From assembly GCF_014205155.1 (NCBI RefSeq), contig NZ_JACHMX010000001.1, forward strand, positions 1 to 64,000: a DNA stretch of 64,000 nt, given 5' to 3'. The stretch comes from Amycolatopsis umgeniensis. GTDB lineage: Bacteria; Actinomycetota; Actinomycetes; Mycobacteriales; Pseudonocardiaceae. Positions within the stretch are counted from its first letter, which is position 1; the number at the start of each line of letters is the position of its first letter. The notes below the pieces were generated by a model. That model was not told the DNA's origin and searched no databases. It saw only the letters and a program-made list of their open reading frames with translations. Positions 32,752 to 41,652 of this stretch are shown one piece after another. Made by a program: the position numbers and the translations under genes.

Positions 32752-32778
32752 GACGACGTAGCCTCACGAGATGTGAGG
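32752..32778 (-). promoter_or_regulatory. ECF41-type promoter of the decarboxylase-like gene
   Basis: Read on the minus strand: CCTCACA (32778-32772), 16 bases, CGTC (32755-32752), 36 bases before the ATG. It matches the sigma-gene promoter at 30808-30834 in motif and spacing. Confidence 0.75.
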
Positions 32779-32957
32779 CCGACCGGAGAACCGATGGATC
32801 ACCACGAACTCCGACACCCCTCACGACTGTCCTTAAGGGACTGATTCCGGGATGTGAGCGGGCTGCGGGCGCGTTGCGAAAGTGGCTTTCGCCACTGGAT
32901 GCGGGCGTCGTCTCGGCGGGCTTGCGGAGATAGTGCTGGCGTGACCGGAGTGTCCCG

Positions 32958-33006
32958 CGACGATGAAGGATTTAGGACATTGAACGTCCCAATTCCTTCA
33001 TCGTCG
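32958..33006. repeat. Dispersed palindromic repeat, family B copy 2
   Basis: 24-base arms around a central G with three mismatches; core CGACGATGAAGGA... against ...TCCTTCATCGTCG. Same element as 20792-20840, followed at 33108-33125 by the shared 18-mer. The gap 32779-33203 has no gene; it includes this repeat and a CCACTCACGA segment. Confidence 0.8.
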
Positions 33007-33203
33007 ACTTCGACGCCCGACCAGCGAGCGTGAAGGGCGAGTTTCGCGGCGGCGTGGTCGAGACCGGTCTGAGACTGGAGTGCTCCCGCGCCCCCGTCGC
33101 CCTTCGTGCAGGTCAGGCGTAGGTAGGTGAATACGGGCCAGCTCTAACGCGACTTACCACTCACGACCACTCTGACAGCGTGTCACCGCCGACGTGGGTG
33201 CGA

Positions 33204-34019
33204 TCAGCCCCGGAAATACCCCTTGAACAGGATTTCGCTGATCTTGGTGGTGGTCTCCTGGCCGGTTTCGAAACCGTTCTGGATGACCTTGGTGTTGTTC
33301 ATCAGCGCGAGGGTGTACCTCTCGTGCGGCCCGACGAAGCCGACCGAGTTCATGATCCAGGAGCCGTCGTCGTTGTCGTCGGACCAACCGTCCTTGTTCC
33401 CCGGCCGCGCGGCCGGGCCCGCACCCCAGACTCCCCACTGCTGGTTGACGTCGACGGTGCGCATCTCACGGACGATATAGTCGCGGTGCTGCCGGGGCAG
33501 CTTCGTCAGGACGTAGTTGACCAGCCGGTCGAGGTCGTTCGCGGTGGTCAGGATCCAACCCCAGTGATGCGGGTGCTGGTCGGTGAACCGCATGTCGGTC
33601 ATACCGTAGGACGGGAACCGCTTGGCGAACTCGGCCTCCCCGCCGTACCGGGTCCACAAGGTGTGAGCGGCGGCGTCGTCGCTGGAGTTGAGCATGCGGT
33701 GGATCAGATCCCGGTCTTCGGTGGTCAGCTGGACCGCCCCGGAGTCGTTGCGCAGCAACAGGTCGACGACCATCGCCAGCTTCGGGGTGGAACAGGCCCA
33801 GATGAGGGTTCCGGCGGCCGCGCTCCGGTACACCGCACCGGTCCAGCGATCCCGGAGGACGATCCCGGTGTCACCGGGCCTGCTGTCGGCATAGGCCTGG
33901 GCGCGTGCGATCCGCGTTTGGAGCTCCCGATCGAAGCGCGGGGTCGCCCCTGCCGGCGCGGCGGAGGTCAACGCGACCACGGCCAGCATCGCGGTCAAGA
34001 TGACGGAAAGTCTCTTCAT
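33204..34019 (-). CDS. Secreted class A beta-lactamase-like serine hydrolase
   Basis: This 271-residue protein has a signal peptide (MKRLSVILTAMLAVVALTSA, cut near AGA). The mature part has beta-lactamase-fold landmarks: SxxK in WACSTPKLAMVVD, an SDN-like NSSDDAAAH and a KTG-like NKDGWSDDN followed by NSVGFVG. The usual KTG and omega-loop Glu motifs are altered, so classical beta-lactam hydrolysis is doubtful; a peptidase, esterase or binding role is possible. The ATG at 34019 follows GGGGAAC; an upstream ATG at 34040 would only lengthen the N-region. Confidence 0.8.
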   Translation of the reverse strand: MKRLSVILTAMLAVVALTSAAPAGATPRFDRELQTRIARAQAYADSRPGDTGIVLRDRWTGAVYRSAAAGTLIWACSTPKLAMVVDLLLRNDSGAVQLTTEDRDLIHRMLNSSDDAAAHTLWTRYGGEAEFAKRFPSYGMTDMRFTDQHPHHWGWILTTANDLDRLVNYVLTKLPRQHRDYIVREMRTVDVNQQWGVWGAGPAARPGNKDGWSDDNDDGSWIMNSVGFVGPHERYTLALMNNTKVIQNGFETGQETTTKISEILFKGYFRG

Positions 34020-34208
34020 GTGTTCCCCAGTTTTCGGCATTGATCCTTCTCGAGCATGAAGGCGTTCCGAAGTGCCGGAGGTTGCCACGACTTGGTCGAC
34101 AGTGACGACGGTCACTACCGGAGCGCGATGATCCGCTCGCACCACGGCACTCCGGCGACGGTGTCCACCTCTGCCGTTTCTCAAGGTTCCTCGAGTCTGC
34201 CGTTCTGG

Positions 34209-34655
34209 TCAGCAGATGTCGCCGTCGACCCGGCCGCCGACGCTGATGGCATCGGTGAGGTTGTCGACCTTGGGATCGAGGTCGCCCCAGTTGCCGTTGG
34301 GGGAAACCCAGATCTCCTTCCAGCACTGGTTGGACTGGTGCCAGTCGTATCCCCACACCTGCACGCCGGATCGATTCCAGATGGACGAGGTCTGGTCTCC
34401 GTAACCTTCGGCGCCGATGTTGTAGAAGCCGTTCGTGATGAACCCTCGGCCCCAGCCCCCGTTTTCATGGCGGGCCCCGTAGTGCTTGAAGTAGCAGAAC
34501 TCGAGGTAGGTGCAGTTCCAGATGTAGTAGTCCGAGCCCGCCGGCGGCACGTCTTCGACTGTCGCCGAAGCAGTCACAGAGCCGCTGAAGAGCAGGGCAA
34601 CAGCCGCAAGGCAGGCGAGCGGGGCGCGGAACGCGTTCTTCAAGGTGAACTCCAT
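34209..34655 (-). CDS. Small secreted peptidase-inhibitor-like protein
   Basis: This 148-residue protein has a signal peptide (FRAPLACLAAVALLFSGSV, cut near ASA). The mature sequence starts with a short Pro-rich stretch and has four Cys (IWNCTYLEFCYFKHYG, NQCWKEIWVSPNG, VDGDIC) with many Trp, Tyr and Gly. It resembles the I36 inhibitor/beta-gamma-crystallin-like secreted proteins common in actinomycetes. No partner protease is adjacent. It probably has its own promoter. Confidence 0.72.
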   Translation of the reverse strand: MEFTLKNAFRAPLACLAAVALLFSGSVTASATVEDVPPAGSDYYIWNCTYLEFCYFKHYGARHENGGWGRGFITNGFYNIGAEGYGDQTSSIWNRSGVQVWGYDWHQSNQCWKEIWVSPNGNWGDLDPKVDNLTDAISVGGRVDGDIC

Positions 34656-34810
34656 CCATATCGCAGTGGATTTGCCGGCAACCAGGTTATCCAGCTGACC
34701 CCTCGTAGGTCTTGAGAAATGTCGGCAGGCTGAACCGCTTTCCGGGCATCGCTCCCGACTCGGTGTGGGACGCTGTTCGACTTGGCCGGCTGAAGGAAGG
34801 TCGTCTGTTC

Positions 34811-35779
34811 ATGACGCGAACGTTCTTGCTCTTCGCGGTCGCCGCGGTGCTCGGCTTGGCACTGCTGTTCGGCACGGTGCTCGTGCTCCCGTTACTGCTC
34901 TACCCGTCCTTGGCGGACGCCGAATTGACGGGAGTCGCCAACGCGGAAACCCGGATCCAGCTGCGGCAAGCACAAGGACAGCTGCAGAACAACGCCCGCT
35001 CCACCTTGCTGCAGGTTTTCGCCGGACTGGTGGTCGTCGTCGGCGGAGCGGCGACCTGGCGGCAGGTCAGAGTCAACCGCGACGGACAGTTCGCCGACCG
35101 GTTCACCCGCGGTGTCGAACAGCTCGGCAGCGACAACGTCGACGTCAGGGTCGGCGGCATCTACGCGTTGGAACGCATCGCCCACAACTCACCCGAGGAT
35201 CGCCGGACGATCCAAGTGGTCATCAGCAGTTACGTCCGCAACCGATCACCGTGGCAGGCGGGTCTGGCCGACGGACCGGAGCATCCCACCCCCGTCGTCG
35301 ACGAAAACCGGCCATGGCTGCGGATCCACTCCCCGGACATCCAAGCCGCGATGATCATCCTCGCGCGACGACCGCGCTCCCGTGACGCGCCCCGGCTCTA
35401 TCTGTCCCGCGTCGATCTCCGCGGTCTGCAGTTGGAACGCAACCAGCTGACCGACGTCCACATGCGCTATGCCAATCTCGCCCGCGCCTGGCTGCCCTTC
35501 ACCCGGCTCGACGACAGCGACTTGAAGTGCACCGATCTGCGGCGAGCGAACCTGGAAAGCGCGGGACTCGTCGGCGTATCCCTGTGCGGTGCCCATCTGC
35601 AGGGCGCCAACCTCCGCGGAGCAGACCTCCGCGACGCGGACCTTCGCGGTGCCGACATGCGTGCCCAGCACCTCGCGGAAGCGATACTGACCGGTGCCCG
35701 CGCCGACGAAACGACGGTCTGGCCCGAGGATTTCGGGCCAGACCGTCGCCGTGAACACGGGATTTCCTCAGCGGAATAG
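34811..35779 (+). CDS. Membrane-anchored pentapeptide-repeat protein
   Basis: This 322-residue protein has two N-terminal membrane helices (FLLFAVAAVLGLALLFGTVL and STLLQVFAGLVVVVGGAATW), a linker with RFTRGVEQLGSDNVDVRVGG and YALERIAHNS, and a C-terminal run of pentapeptide repeats (A[N/D]L-type: ADLRDADLRGADMRAQ). The conserved FTRAIEQLGS-like/VRLGGIYALERI part is common in actinomycete pentapeptide membrane proteins of unknown role. The start MTRTFLL follows GAAGGAAGG and removes 33 upstream codons. The 3' end of the gene forms a strong hairpin (35713-35747). Confidence 0.88.
   Translation: MTRTFLLFAVAAVLGLALLFGTVLVLPLLLYPSLADAELTGVANAETRIQLRQAQGQLQNNARSTLLQVFAGLVVVVGGAATWRQVRVNRDGQFADRFTRGVEQLGSDNVDVRVGGIYALERIAHNSPEDRRTIQVVISSYVRNRSPWQAGLADGPEHPTPVVDENRPWLRIHSPDIQAAMIILARRPRSRDAPRLYLSRVDLRGLQLERNQLTDVHMRYANLARAWLPFTRLDDSDLKCTDLRRANLESAGLVGVSLCGAHLQGANLRGADLRDADLRGADMRAQHLAEAILTGARADETTVWPEDFGPDRRREHGISSAE
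35713..35747 (+). terminator. Strong hairpin inside the 3' end of the pentapeptide-repeat gene
   Basis: GACGGTCTGGCCCGA and its exact complement (15-bp stem, 5-base loop) lie within the last 25 codons of the gene. A perfect 14-base palindrome AGTGCCTAGGCACT follows at 35782-35795, just after the stop. Confidence 0.5.
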
Positions 35780-35825
35780 AAAGTGCCTAGGCACTGGCCT
35801 GCAAGTCATGCTCGCAGGACAGGCC

Positions 35826-36983
35826 CTAGTCGAGTGTCCAGTACACCGCGTGATCTTTTCCGGTGGCGACGGTGGCCGTTCCGACGACGCGGCCGCTGTC
35901 GGTGATCCGGTAGGCCTGGCTGCGGCTACCACCGGGAAGCAGGCCGAGTTGCCTGCGCTCCCCGTTTCGGAACCAGGCGGTCGCCTTGCTCTTGAAAGCG
36001 CCCACCGCGGTGCCGTCCGAGTCGACCGCTTCGACTTCGGCGCCAAGGCCGTCGTCCGGCAGGATGGTGAGGTCGCCGTCGGGCGCCCAGAGCACCGCCG
36101 ATCGCTTGGGCGGGTTGGCGTAGCCGGTACCGACCACGTAACCCGTGGGCCCGATCTGGCTGACCCAGACGGAATGCGGGCTGGGCCACTCCAGATTGTG
36201 CCTCGTGCCTGCCTGGTCCCAGGTCGCCGGGATCGGGGGCCCGGGCTTCGTCTCGTTCAGCACACCGGCGGCCACCCCGGGCTTGTTGTTCCTGCTGGCC
36301 CCGCTGCTGTAGCCCGTGGGCTCCAGTTCGGTGATCGGTCCACCGTTCACCCACCGCACGGCTTGGTTCGCACCCGCACGGAACCCGCTGCCCACGATGA
36401 TGCTGCCGTCGGCGGAGATGCCATCGGCCATACTCCAGGTCTCACCGGGCAGCGCGCCCAGATCGGTGGCCTGACCGTTCGGGTCCCAGCGGAAACCGTG
36501 ATAGTGGTTGTCCGGCGTCAGCCAGTTGCCGACGACGACACCGGTGTCGCTGATCGCCCACGCGGTGGCGTTGTGATAGCCGGGTGGGACCTGCAACGTG
36601 GTCGCCACGCCGTCGGCGTCCCATCGGACCGGCACGGCGGCGGTCGGGGTCAGCACGTAGCCGGCGGAAACCCCGAGACTGTTGATGTCACGCACCTGCC
36701 CCTCGGTGCCGCCTGGCGTGGGCAAAGCCATGATCTGGCCGTTGGCGTCCCAGCGAACGGGAAGACTGCGCCGCGCGGGACCCGCGAACGACAGCCCGAC
36801 CATCACCCCCGCTTCGTTGACCGCCAGGACCGTACTGGCGTCGTCGCCGGGCAACGTCCCGAGATCCACCGGCCCAGTCTGGGTGGCCTGCGCGGTCCCC
36901 GTCACCGCGCAGGCGAGCACGACAAGAGCCGCCGTCAGCGACAATGCCGGTCTTCGGACACCGGCCACACGATTCCTCAGCAT
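35826..36983 (-). CDS. Secreted HAF-repeat beta-propeller-like protein
   Basis: This 385-residue protein has a signal peptide (SLTAALVVLACAVTGTAQA). The mature part consists of repeated HAF-type units with the pattern DLG-LPG ... A-N--G-VVG ... A-RW----G (for example VDLGTLPGDDASTVLAVN, ISDTGVVVGNW, TDSGRVVGTATVATGKDHAV). Such proteins are extracellular and of unknown function. The ATG at 36983 follows GGGAG. It is convergent with the pentapeptide gene. Confidence 0.88.
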   Translation of the reverse strand: MLRNRVAGVRRPALSLTAALVVLACAVTGTAQATQTGPVDLGTLPGDDASTVLAVNEAGVMVGLSFAGPARRSLPVRWDANGQIMALPTPGGTEGQVRDINSLGVSAGYVLTPTAAVPVRWDADGVATTLQVPPGYHNATAWAISDTGVVVGNWLTPDNHYHGFRWDPNGQATDLGALPGETWSMADGISADGSIIVGSGFRAGANQAVRWVNGGPITELEPTGYSSGASRNNKPGVAAGVLNETKPGPPIPATWDQAGTRHNLEWPSPHSVWVSQIGPTGYVVGTGYANPPKRSAVLWAPDGDLTILPDDGLGAEVEAVDSDGTAVGAFKSKATAWFRNGERRQLGLLPGGSRSQAYRITDSGRVVGTATVATGKDHAVYWTLD

Positions 36984-37313
36984 GATGACTCCCACTCCTG
37001 ATCTGGTTGCGCACTACGATCGACACACGAATTCCCGAATGCCGTTCCGGATCCACGGCACAACGAAATTCGTGTGTATCCCCCGAATGAACCCCTCACC
37101 CAGTTTGACGCGAGGCGACACCTCGTCGTCCGTGATCACATTGCCTTCACGTCCAACTCGGAAGTAACCGCCACTTAGGCGAACTCGGCTACGCTCGCGT
37201 CCTCCACCGTGCGGAGATAGCAGCTTGGAGCCCACTTTTCAGCCCGAGTCGATATCATTCCGGCAACAACAGTGGCTCGATTCAATTCGAGGCGACCGGC
37301 GAATGCACCGTCC
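36984..37313. other. 330-base gap before the ABC exporter genes
   Basis: Moderate GC, no ORF with supporting signals. It should contain the promoter of the HAF gene near its left end. I see no strong operator or stem-loop. Confidence 0.5.
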
Positions 37314-38006
37314 TCAATGGACTCCGGTGGCCGGCACGGAACCGCTCAACCGTCCATCGTGGACTTCGGTGATCCGGTCCACGGCGGCGAGGTGGACGCG
37401 ATCGTGGGTGACGAGAACGGTGGCGGTGGCGCGCTCGTGGGTGAGCCGGGTGATCAGCTCGATGACCCCGGCACCACGCTCGTGGTCGAGAGCGCTCGTC
37501 GGTTCGTCGATCAACAGCACGGTGGGCTCGTTCATCAGCGCGCGGGCGATGTTCACCCGCTGCCGTTGACCGCCGGAGAGCTGGTGCGGACGACGTCCAG
37601 CCTGCGGCGCCAGCCCGACGGCGTCGAGCAGGTCCATGGCCGCGCCTCGGGCCTTCGCCGGGGAGCGGCCGTCGATCCGGGCCATCACCTGGAGCTGTTC
37701 GACGGCGGCGAGGGACGGCAGCAGATTGGGCTGCTGGAAGACGATCCCGATCTTGCGGCGGCGCAGTTCGGCGAGTTCGCCGCGGGTCAGGCCGGTGGTC
37801 ACGGTGCCGTCCACGGTGACGGTCCCGTCGTCCGGGGTGATGAGGGTGGCGGCGACGGCGAGCAGGCTGGACTTGCCGGAGCCGGAGGGCCCGGCGACAG
37901 CGGTGAGAGCACCCGGGAGAACGTCGAGCGTGACGTCGTCGAGGGCGGTGAGACGGGAGTCGCCGTCGGGATAGGTGAGGGTGACACCGGTCAGGTTCAG
38001 GCTCAT
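37314..38006 (-). CDS. ABC transporter ATP-binding protein, MacB/LolD type
   Basis: This 230-residue ATPase has Walker A AGPSGSGKSSLLAV near 40, Q-loop VFQQPNLLPSL, signature HQLSGGQRQRVNIARAL and Walker B VLLIDEPTSALDHE. The MacB/LolD family works with FtsX-like permeases to export peptides, antibiotics or envelope-active compounds. The ATG overlaps the stop of the permease gene (ATGA). A divergent two-component system upstream at 39258 is the likely regulator, a common pairing for envelope-stress or antibiotic-resistance exporters. Confidence 0.95.
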   Translation of the reverse strand: MSLNLTGVTLTYPDGDSRLTALDDVTLDVLPGALTAVAGPSGSGKSSLLAVAATLITPDDGTVTVDGTVTTGLTRGELAELRRRKIGIVFQQPNLLPSLAAVEQLQVMARIDGRSPAKARGAAMDLLDAVGLAPQAGRRPHQLSGGQRQRVNIARALMNEPTVLLIDEPTSALDHERGAGVIELITRLTHERATATVLVTHDRVHLAAVDRITEVHDGRLSGSVPATGVH

Positions 38007-39085
38007 CGGGCACTCCCCAGTGCGGTCAGCGGGTCGACGGAGGTGATGCGGCGGACGGACAGGCCCGCCCCCAGCGCGCCGAGCAGGATCATCACGACGG
38101 CGGGAACGAGGACGGTGGCCGGAGTCAGCAGGAAGGGCACAGCGGAGCCGGCGACGACGGCGCCGAGTCCGACGGCCAGCGCGGTTCCGATGGCGGTGCC
38201 GCCGACGAGCAGCACGACGGCCTGGCCGAGCGCGTCCTTCAGCAGGAAGGCGGTACTGGCCCCCAAAGCCTTGAGAACGGCGATGTCGCCGCTGCGCTGG
38301 ATCGTCCAGACGGTGAAGAAGGCGCCGATCACGAGCGCGGAGATGGCGAACAGGAAGCCGCGCATCAGTTGCAGGGAGCCGTTTTCCGAGGTGTAGGAAC
38401 CGATCGCCGACAAGGATTCGTCCTTCGACACCGTCTTCGTGCCCGCGGTACCGTCAGTGGCGGCGAAGTCGACGTCGCCGGTCGTGGTCAGCGCGAGCAC
38501 GGTGGCGGTCGGTGCGCCGCCGACGGGAGGCGCCGTCCGCGCCCAGACGTCGAGGCTTGCCCACACCACCGGGGTGTGACTGAACCAGGCGTCTCCCGAC
38601 ACGGCGGCGACCGTCAGCGGACGCCCGGCGACGGAGATCGTGTCCCCGCTCCGGACCCCCAAGTCTTCGGCGGCGGACGAGGAAAGAGTTACCGACTCGG
38701 CAGTGAGCATGCCGCTGTCCGGGGCCAGTTTCGAGCCGGACCGGACACCGAAGACGGAGATCCCGGCGCTGCGGTTCCCTGCGGTCGCCTTGGTGGTGGC
38801 GATGCCCAGCGGCTCGGCGCCGGTGACACCCGGGGTCTCGGCCCACTGCTTCCGCTGTGTCTCGGTGACGGCGGAGTTGGCATAAGAGAGGCTCTGCCCC
38901 TCGTCAGGAGCGGCGAAGACGATCTTGTCCGCGGGCAGGCCGGTGATCGCGGAGACGTTCTGCTCCCCCAGCCCCGCGGTGAGCCCCGACAACAGGCCGA
39001 CCAGCAGCGTGATCAGCACGACGACGGCGCCCATCAGGGCGAACCGCCCCTTGGCGAATCTCAGGTCTCTCCAGGCGACGAACAC
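38003..39085 (-). CDS. FtsX-like ABC transporter permease
   Basis: This 360-residue permease has an N-terminal membrane helix (LMGAVVVLITLLVGLLSGLT), a long extracytoplasmic MacB-like domain (about 45-240), and three C-terminal helices (LFAISALVIGAFFTVWTIQR, VVLLVGGTAIGTALAVGLG, VLVPAVVMILLGALGAGLSV). The stretch RSGDIAVLKALGAS is the usual coupling helix. The GTG at 39085 (VFVAWRDLRFAKG) was chosen because the upstream frame is shadow sequence. Transcribed away from the histidine kinase gene. Confidence 0.92.
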   Translation of the reverse strand: MFVAWRDLRFAKGRFALMGAVVVLITLLVGLLSGLTAGLGEQNVSAITGLPADKIVFAAPDEGQSLSYANSAVTETQRKQWAETPGVTGAEPLGIATTKATAGNRSAGISVFGVRSGSKLAPDSGMLTAESVTLSSSAAEDLGVRSGDTISVAGRPLTVAAVSGDAWFSHTPVVWASLDVWARTAPPVGGAPTATVLALTTTGDVDFAATDGTAGTKTVSKDESLSAIGSYTSENGSLQLMRGFLFAISALVIGAFFTVWTIQRSGDIAVLKALGASTAFLLKDALGQAVVLLVGGTAIGTALAVGLGAVVAGSAVPFLLTPATVLVPAVVMILLGALGAGLSVRRITSVDPLTALGSAR

Positions 39086-39257
39086 GGCTCCGGTCTGTCC
39101 TCTCCGGTGGGTGGGCTGGGTACCTCTCCACGATCGCCGCCGGGTCCTCAAAGGACATCTCGCCGGAGATGGCACTTCACGAGCCGGAAGGCGGCACGCC
39201 GCTTCCACCTTTCGATAGAGGCGATTCCCGATCCGGCTCCGTAGCCTGGGAGGCACT

Positions 39258-40433
39258 GTGAACGCCGCGCCCGCCCTGACCCCGACCAGCCGGGTGCTGA
39301 CCTGGTGTCTGCACCTGCTGCTCATCGCCCTGCTCGCCCTGGCGGCCGTGAGAGCGGTGGCCGGCGAGTCCGCCCAAGCGGGAGCTGTCGTCGTGGCGGC
39401 GGTGACGTGCGCCGTGGTGTACGCGGCCGGACCGCTCCTGCCCCGCGTCCGGACATCGCGACGAGCCGCCACGTGGTGGCTGACAGCGGTGGGCGTCGTG
39501 TGGCTGGCGCTGCTGGTGCTGACCGCCGACGGCGTGTGGGTCGCCTTCCCGCTGTACTTCCTGCAGTTGCACCTGCTGCCGCGTCGCCAAGGCCTGCTCG
39601 CGGTGATCGTGACCACGTTGGCCGCGATCGCCGCGTTCGCCGCCCATCAAGGCGCCTTCAGCCCGGCGGCGGCGATCGGACCGACACTCGGTGCGGCCGT
39701 CGCGGTCGCCGTCGTATGGGGATACCAGGCGCTGTACCGCGAAAGCGAAGGACGCCGGAACCTGATCGAGGAGCTCACCGCCACCCGCGCCGACCTCGCC
39801 GAAGCCCAGCACGAGGCAGGTGTGCTCGCCGAGAGGGAGCGGCTGGCCCACGAGATCCACGACACGCTCGCCCAAGGACTGTCGAGCATTCAACTCCTGT
39901 TGCGTGCGGCTGAAAGGACCCTGCCCGACACCGCGGGGAACGCCGTTCGCTACGTCGAACAGGCCCGGCAAGCAGCCGCGGACAACCTCGCCGAGGCCCG
40001 CCGCTTCGTCGTCGCGCTGTCCCCTCCAGCGCTCGACGACACCACGCTGGCCGACGCGTTGGAACGGTTGTGCGCCACCACCGGCGCTCGGCACGGGGTC
40101 GCCACCCGCTTCCACTTGACCGGCACCCCCGTTCCGCTGCCGACCACGCACGAGGTCGCGTTGCTGCGCATCGGCCAGGCCGCTCTCGCGAACACCGTCC
40201 GGCACGCCGACGCGGCCACCGCCGAGGTCACCTTGAGCTACCTGGGCGAGCACGTGGCCCTCGACGTCGTCGATGACGGCGTGGGCTTCGAGTCCGGCAG
40301 CGACGGTTTCGGGCTGACCGCGATGCGCACCCGCACCGAGACGCTGGGCGGGACCTTCGCCGTCGAGTCCTCCCCCGGGCACGGCACCACCTTGTCCGTA
40401 CGGTTGCCCGTCGAACCCGAGGACCGCCCATGA
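39258..40433 (+). CDS. Sensor histidine kinase, NarL/DesK-type (HisKA_3)
   Basis: This 391-residue kinase has five or six N-terminal membrane helices (about 12-165), a short coil (ATRADLAEAQHEAGVLAERE) and the HisKA_3 motif ERLAHEIHDTLAQGLSSIQL with the phospho-His near residue 203. The ATPase domain ends with DVVDDGVGF and GFGLTAMRTRTETLGG. There is no large sensor loop, so it probably senses an event within or at the membrane. The GTG start at 39258 is followed by a normal N-terminus. It overlaps its response regulator by 4 bases and is divergent from the ABC exporter. Confidence 0.94.
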   Translation: MNAAPALTPTSRVLTWCLHLLLIALLALAAVRAVAGESAQAGAVVVAAVTCAVVYAAGPLLPRVRTSRRAATWWLTAVGVVWLALLVLTADGVWVAFPLYFLQLHLLPRRQGLLAVIVTTLAAIAAFAAHQGAFSPAAAIGPTLGAAVAVAVVWGYQALYRESEGRRNLIEELTATRADLAEAQHEAGVLAERERLAHEIHDTLAQGLSSIQLLLRAAERTLPDTAGNAVRYVEQARQAAADNLAEARRFVVALSPPALDDTTLADALERLCATTGARHGVATRFHLTGTPVPLPTTHEVALLRIGQAALANTVRHADAATAEVTLSYLGEHVALDVVDDGVGFESGSDGFGLTAMRTRTETLGGTFAVESSPGHGTTLSVRLPVEPEDRP

Positions 40434-41065
40434 CCGACGTCCCCATCCGCCTCCTCCTGGCCGACGACCATCCCGTCGTCCGGGCGGGGCTCCGCGCCGT
40501 GCTGGAAACCGAACCCGGTCTCGTCGTCGTCGCCGAAGCCGCGACGGCGGAGGAAGCGGTGGCCCGCGCCGCCGGGGGTGACGTCGACGTCGTGCTGATG
40601 GACCTGCGCTTCGGTGCCGGAATGACCGGTGCCGAAGCCACCGCCGCGATCACCGCGCGGCCGGGTGCTCCCCGCGTCCTGATCGTCACCACGTACGACA
40701 CCGACGCCGACACGCTGCCCGCCATCGAAGCGGGCGCGACCGGCTACCTCCTCAAGGACGCCCCACCCGAAGACCTCGCCGCCGCCGTGCGCACCGCGGC
40801 CGCCGGTCGCACCACGTTGGCCCCGACCGTCGCCGACAGGCTCATGAACCGCATGCGGATGCCCACCACCGCCCTGACCCTGCGCGAGATCGAAGTCCTG
40901 GCCCTCGTCGCCGACGGCCTGTCCAACCGGGCCATCGCCGAACGGCTCCATCTGACCGAAGGCACCGTCAAATCCCATCTGGCCCGCAGCTACACCAAAC
41001 TCGGCGTCGACTCACGGACGGCGGCGGTCGCCACCGCGACCGATCTCGGTCTCATCCGTCGCTGA
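40430..41065 (+). CDS. NarL/LuxR-type response regulator
   Basis: This 211-residue regulator has a receiver domain (LLLADDHPVVRAGLRAVL; phospho-Asp in VDVVLMDLRFG near 55; Lys in YLLKDAPPEDLAAAV near 107) and a LuxR HTH (LTLREIEVLALVADGLSNRA, GTVKSHLARSYTKLGVDSRT). With the kinase upstream it likely controls the divergent ABC exporter. Confidence 0.95.
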   Translation: MTDVPIRLLLADDHPVVRAGLRAVLETEPGLVVVAEAATAEEAVARAAGGDVDVVLMDLRFGAGMTGAEATAAITARPGAPRVLIVTTYDTDADTLPAIEAGATGYLLKDAPPEDLAAAVRTAAAGRTTLAPTVADRLMNRMRMPTTALTLREIEVLALVADGLSNRAIAERLHLTEGTVKSHLARSYTKLGVDSRTAAVATATDLGLIRR

Positions 41066-41635
41066 TCAGCCCGAATCGCCGAGCAACCTCGCGGCGGCCT
41101 CGCGCGCCTGACGGGCCGGAGCCGGATCCCCGCTGATACCGGCCGTCACGATGGCCCCTTCGGCGAGCAGGAACACCGGTTCGGTCACCGCGGCCCCGGT
41201 GGCCCGCACCCAGCCATCGACCTGCTCGTGGAACGCCCGCTTGTGCGCCCGCACCTCGGCCAGCACCGCCGCGGACGACGAGCCGAGTTCGCCATGGGCG
41301 TTGATCCAGGCGCAGCCGCGGAAACCGGGTTCGGCGAACCATCCGGCGAGCCAGTCGAAGAGGGACAGCACCCGCTCTCGGGGATCCGAAACTCCCTCCA
41401 CATGGGCGGCCAGGCTGCCCCGCCAGCGCTGATCACGACGTTTGAGCATCGCCACCACCAGGTCCTCCTTGGCTTCGAAGAACCGATAGATCCGCTTCAG
41501 GGAAAGGCCGGACGCCGCGCGGACCTGATCCATGCCCACAGCCTGGATGCCGTTCTCGTAGAACAGCTTCTCGGCGGCGTCGAGCAGGGCTTCGCGGTCC
41601 AAACGGTTCTGCTCGTCGGTGACGGCGGCCGGCAT
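41066..41635 (-). CDS. TetR family transcriptional regulator
   Basis: This 189-residue regulator has the TetR HTH (LLDAAEKLFYENGIQAVGMD, ASGLSLKRIYRFFEAKEDLV) and a C-terminal domain with GFRGCAWINAHGEL, typical of the TetR group that includes LfrR/YxaF-like proteins. The ATG at 41635 follows AAGGAGTTCC. Two palindromes (41653-41704) lie between it and the divergent NTF2-fold gene, its likely target. Confidence 0.92.
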   Translation of the reverse strand: MPAAVTDEQNRLDREALLDAAEKLFYENGIQAVGMDQVRAASGLSLKRIYRFFEAKEDLVVAMLKRRDQRWRGSLAAHVEGVSDPRERVLSLFDWLAGWFAEPGFRGCAWINAHGELGSSSAAVLAEVRAHKRAFHEQVDGWVRATGAAVTEPVFLLAEGAIVTAGISGDPAPARQAREAAARLLGDSG

Positions 41636-41652
41636 CGGAACTCCTTGACGTT

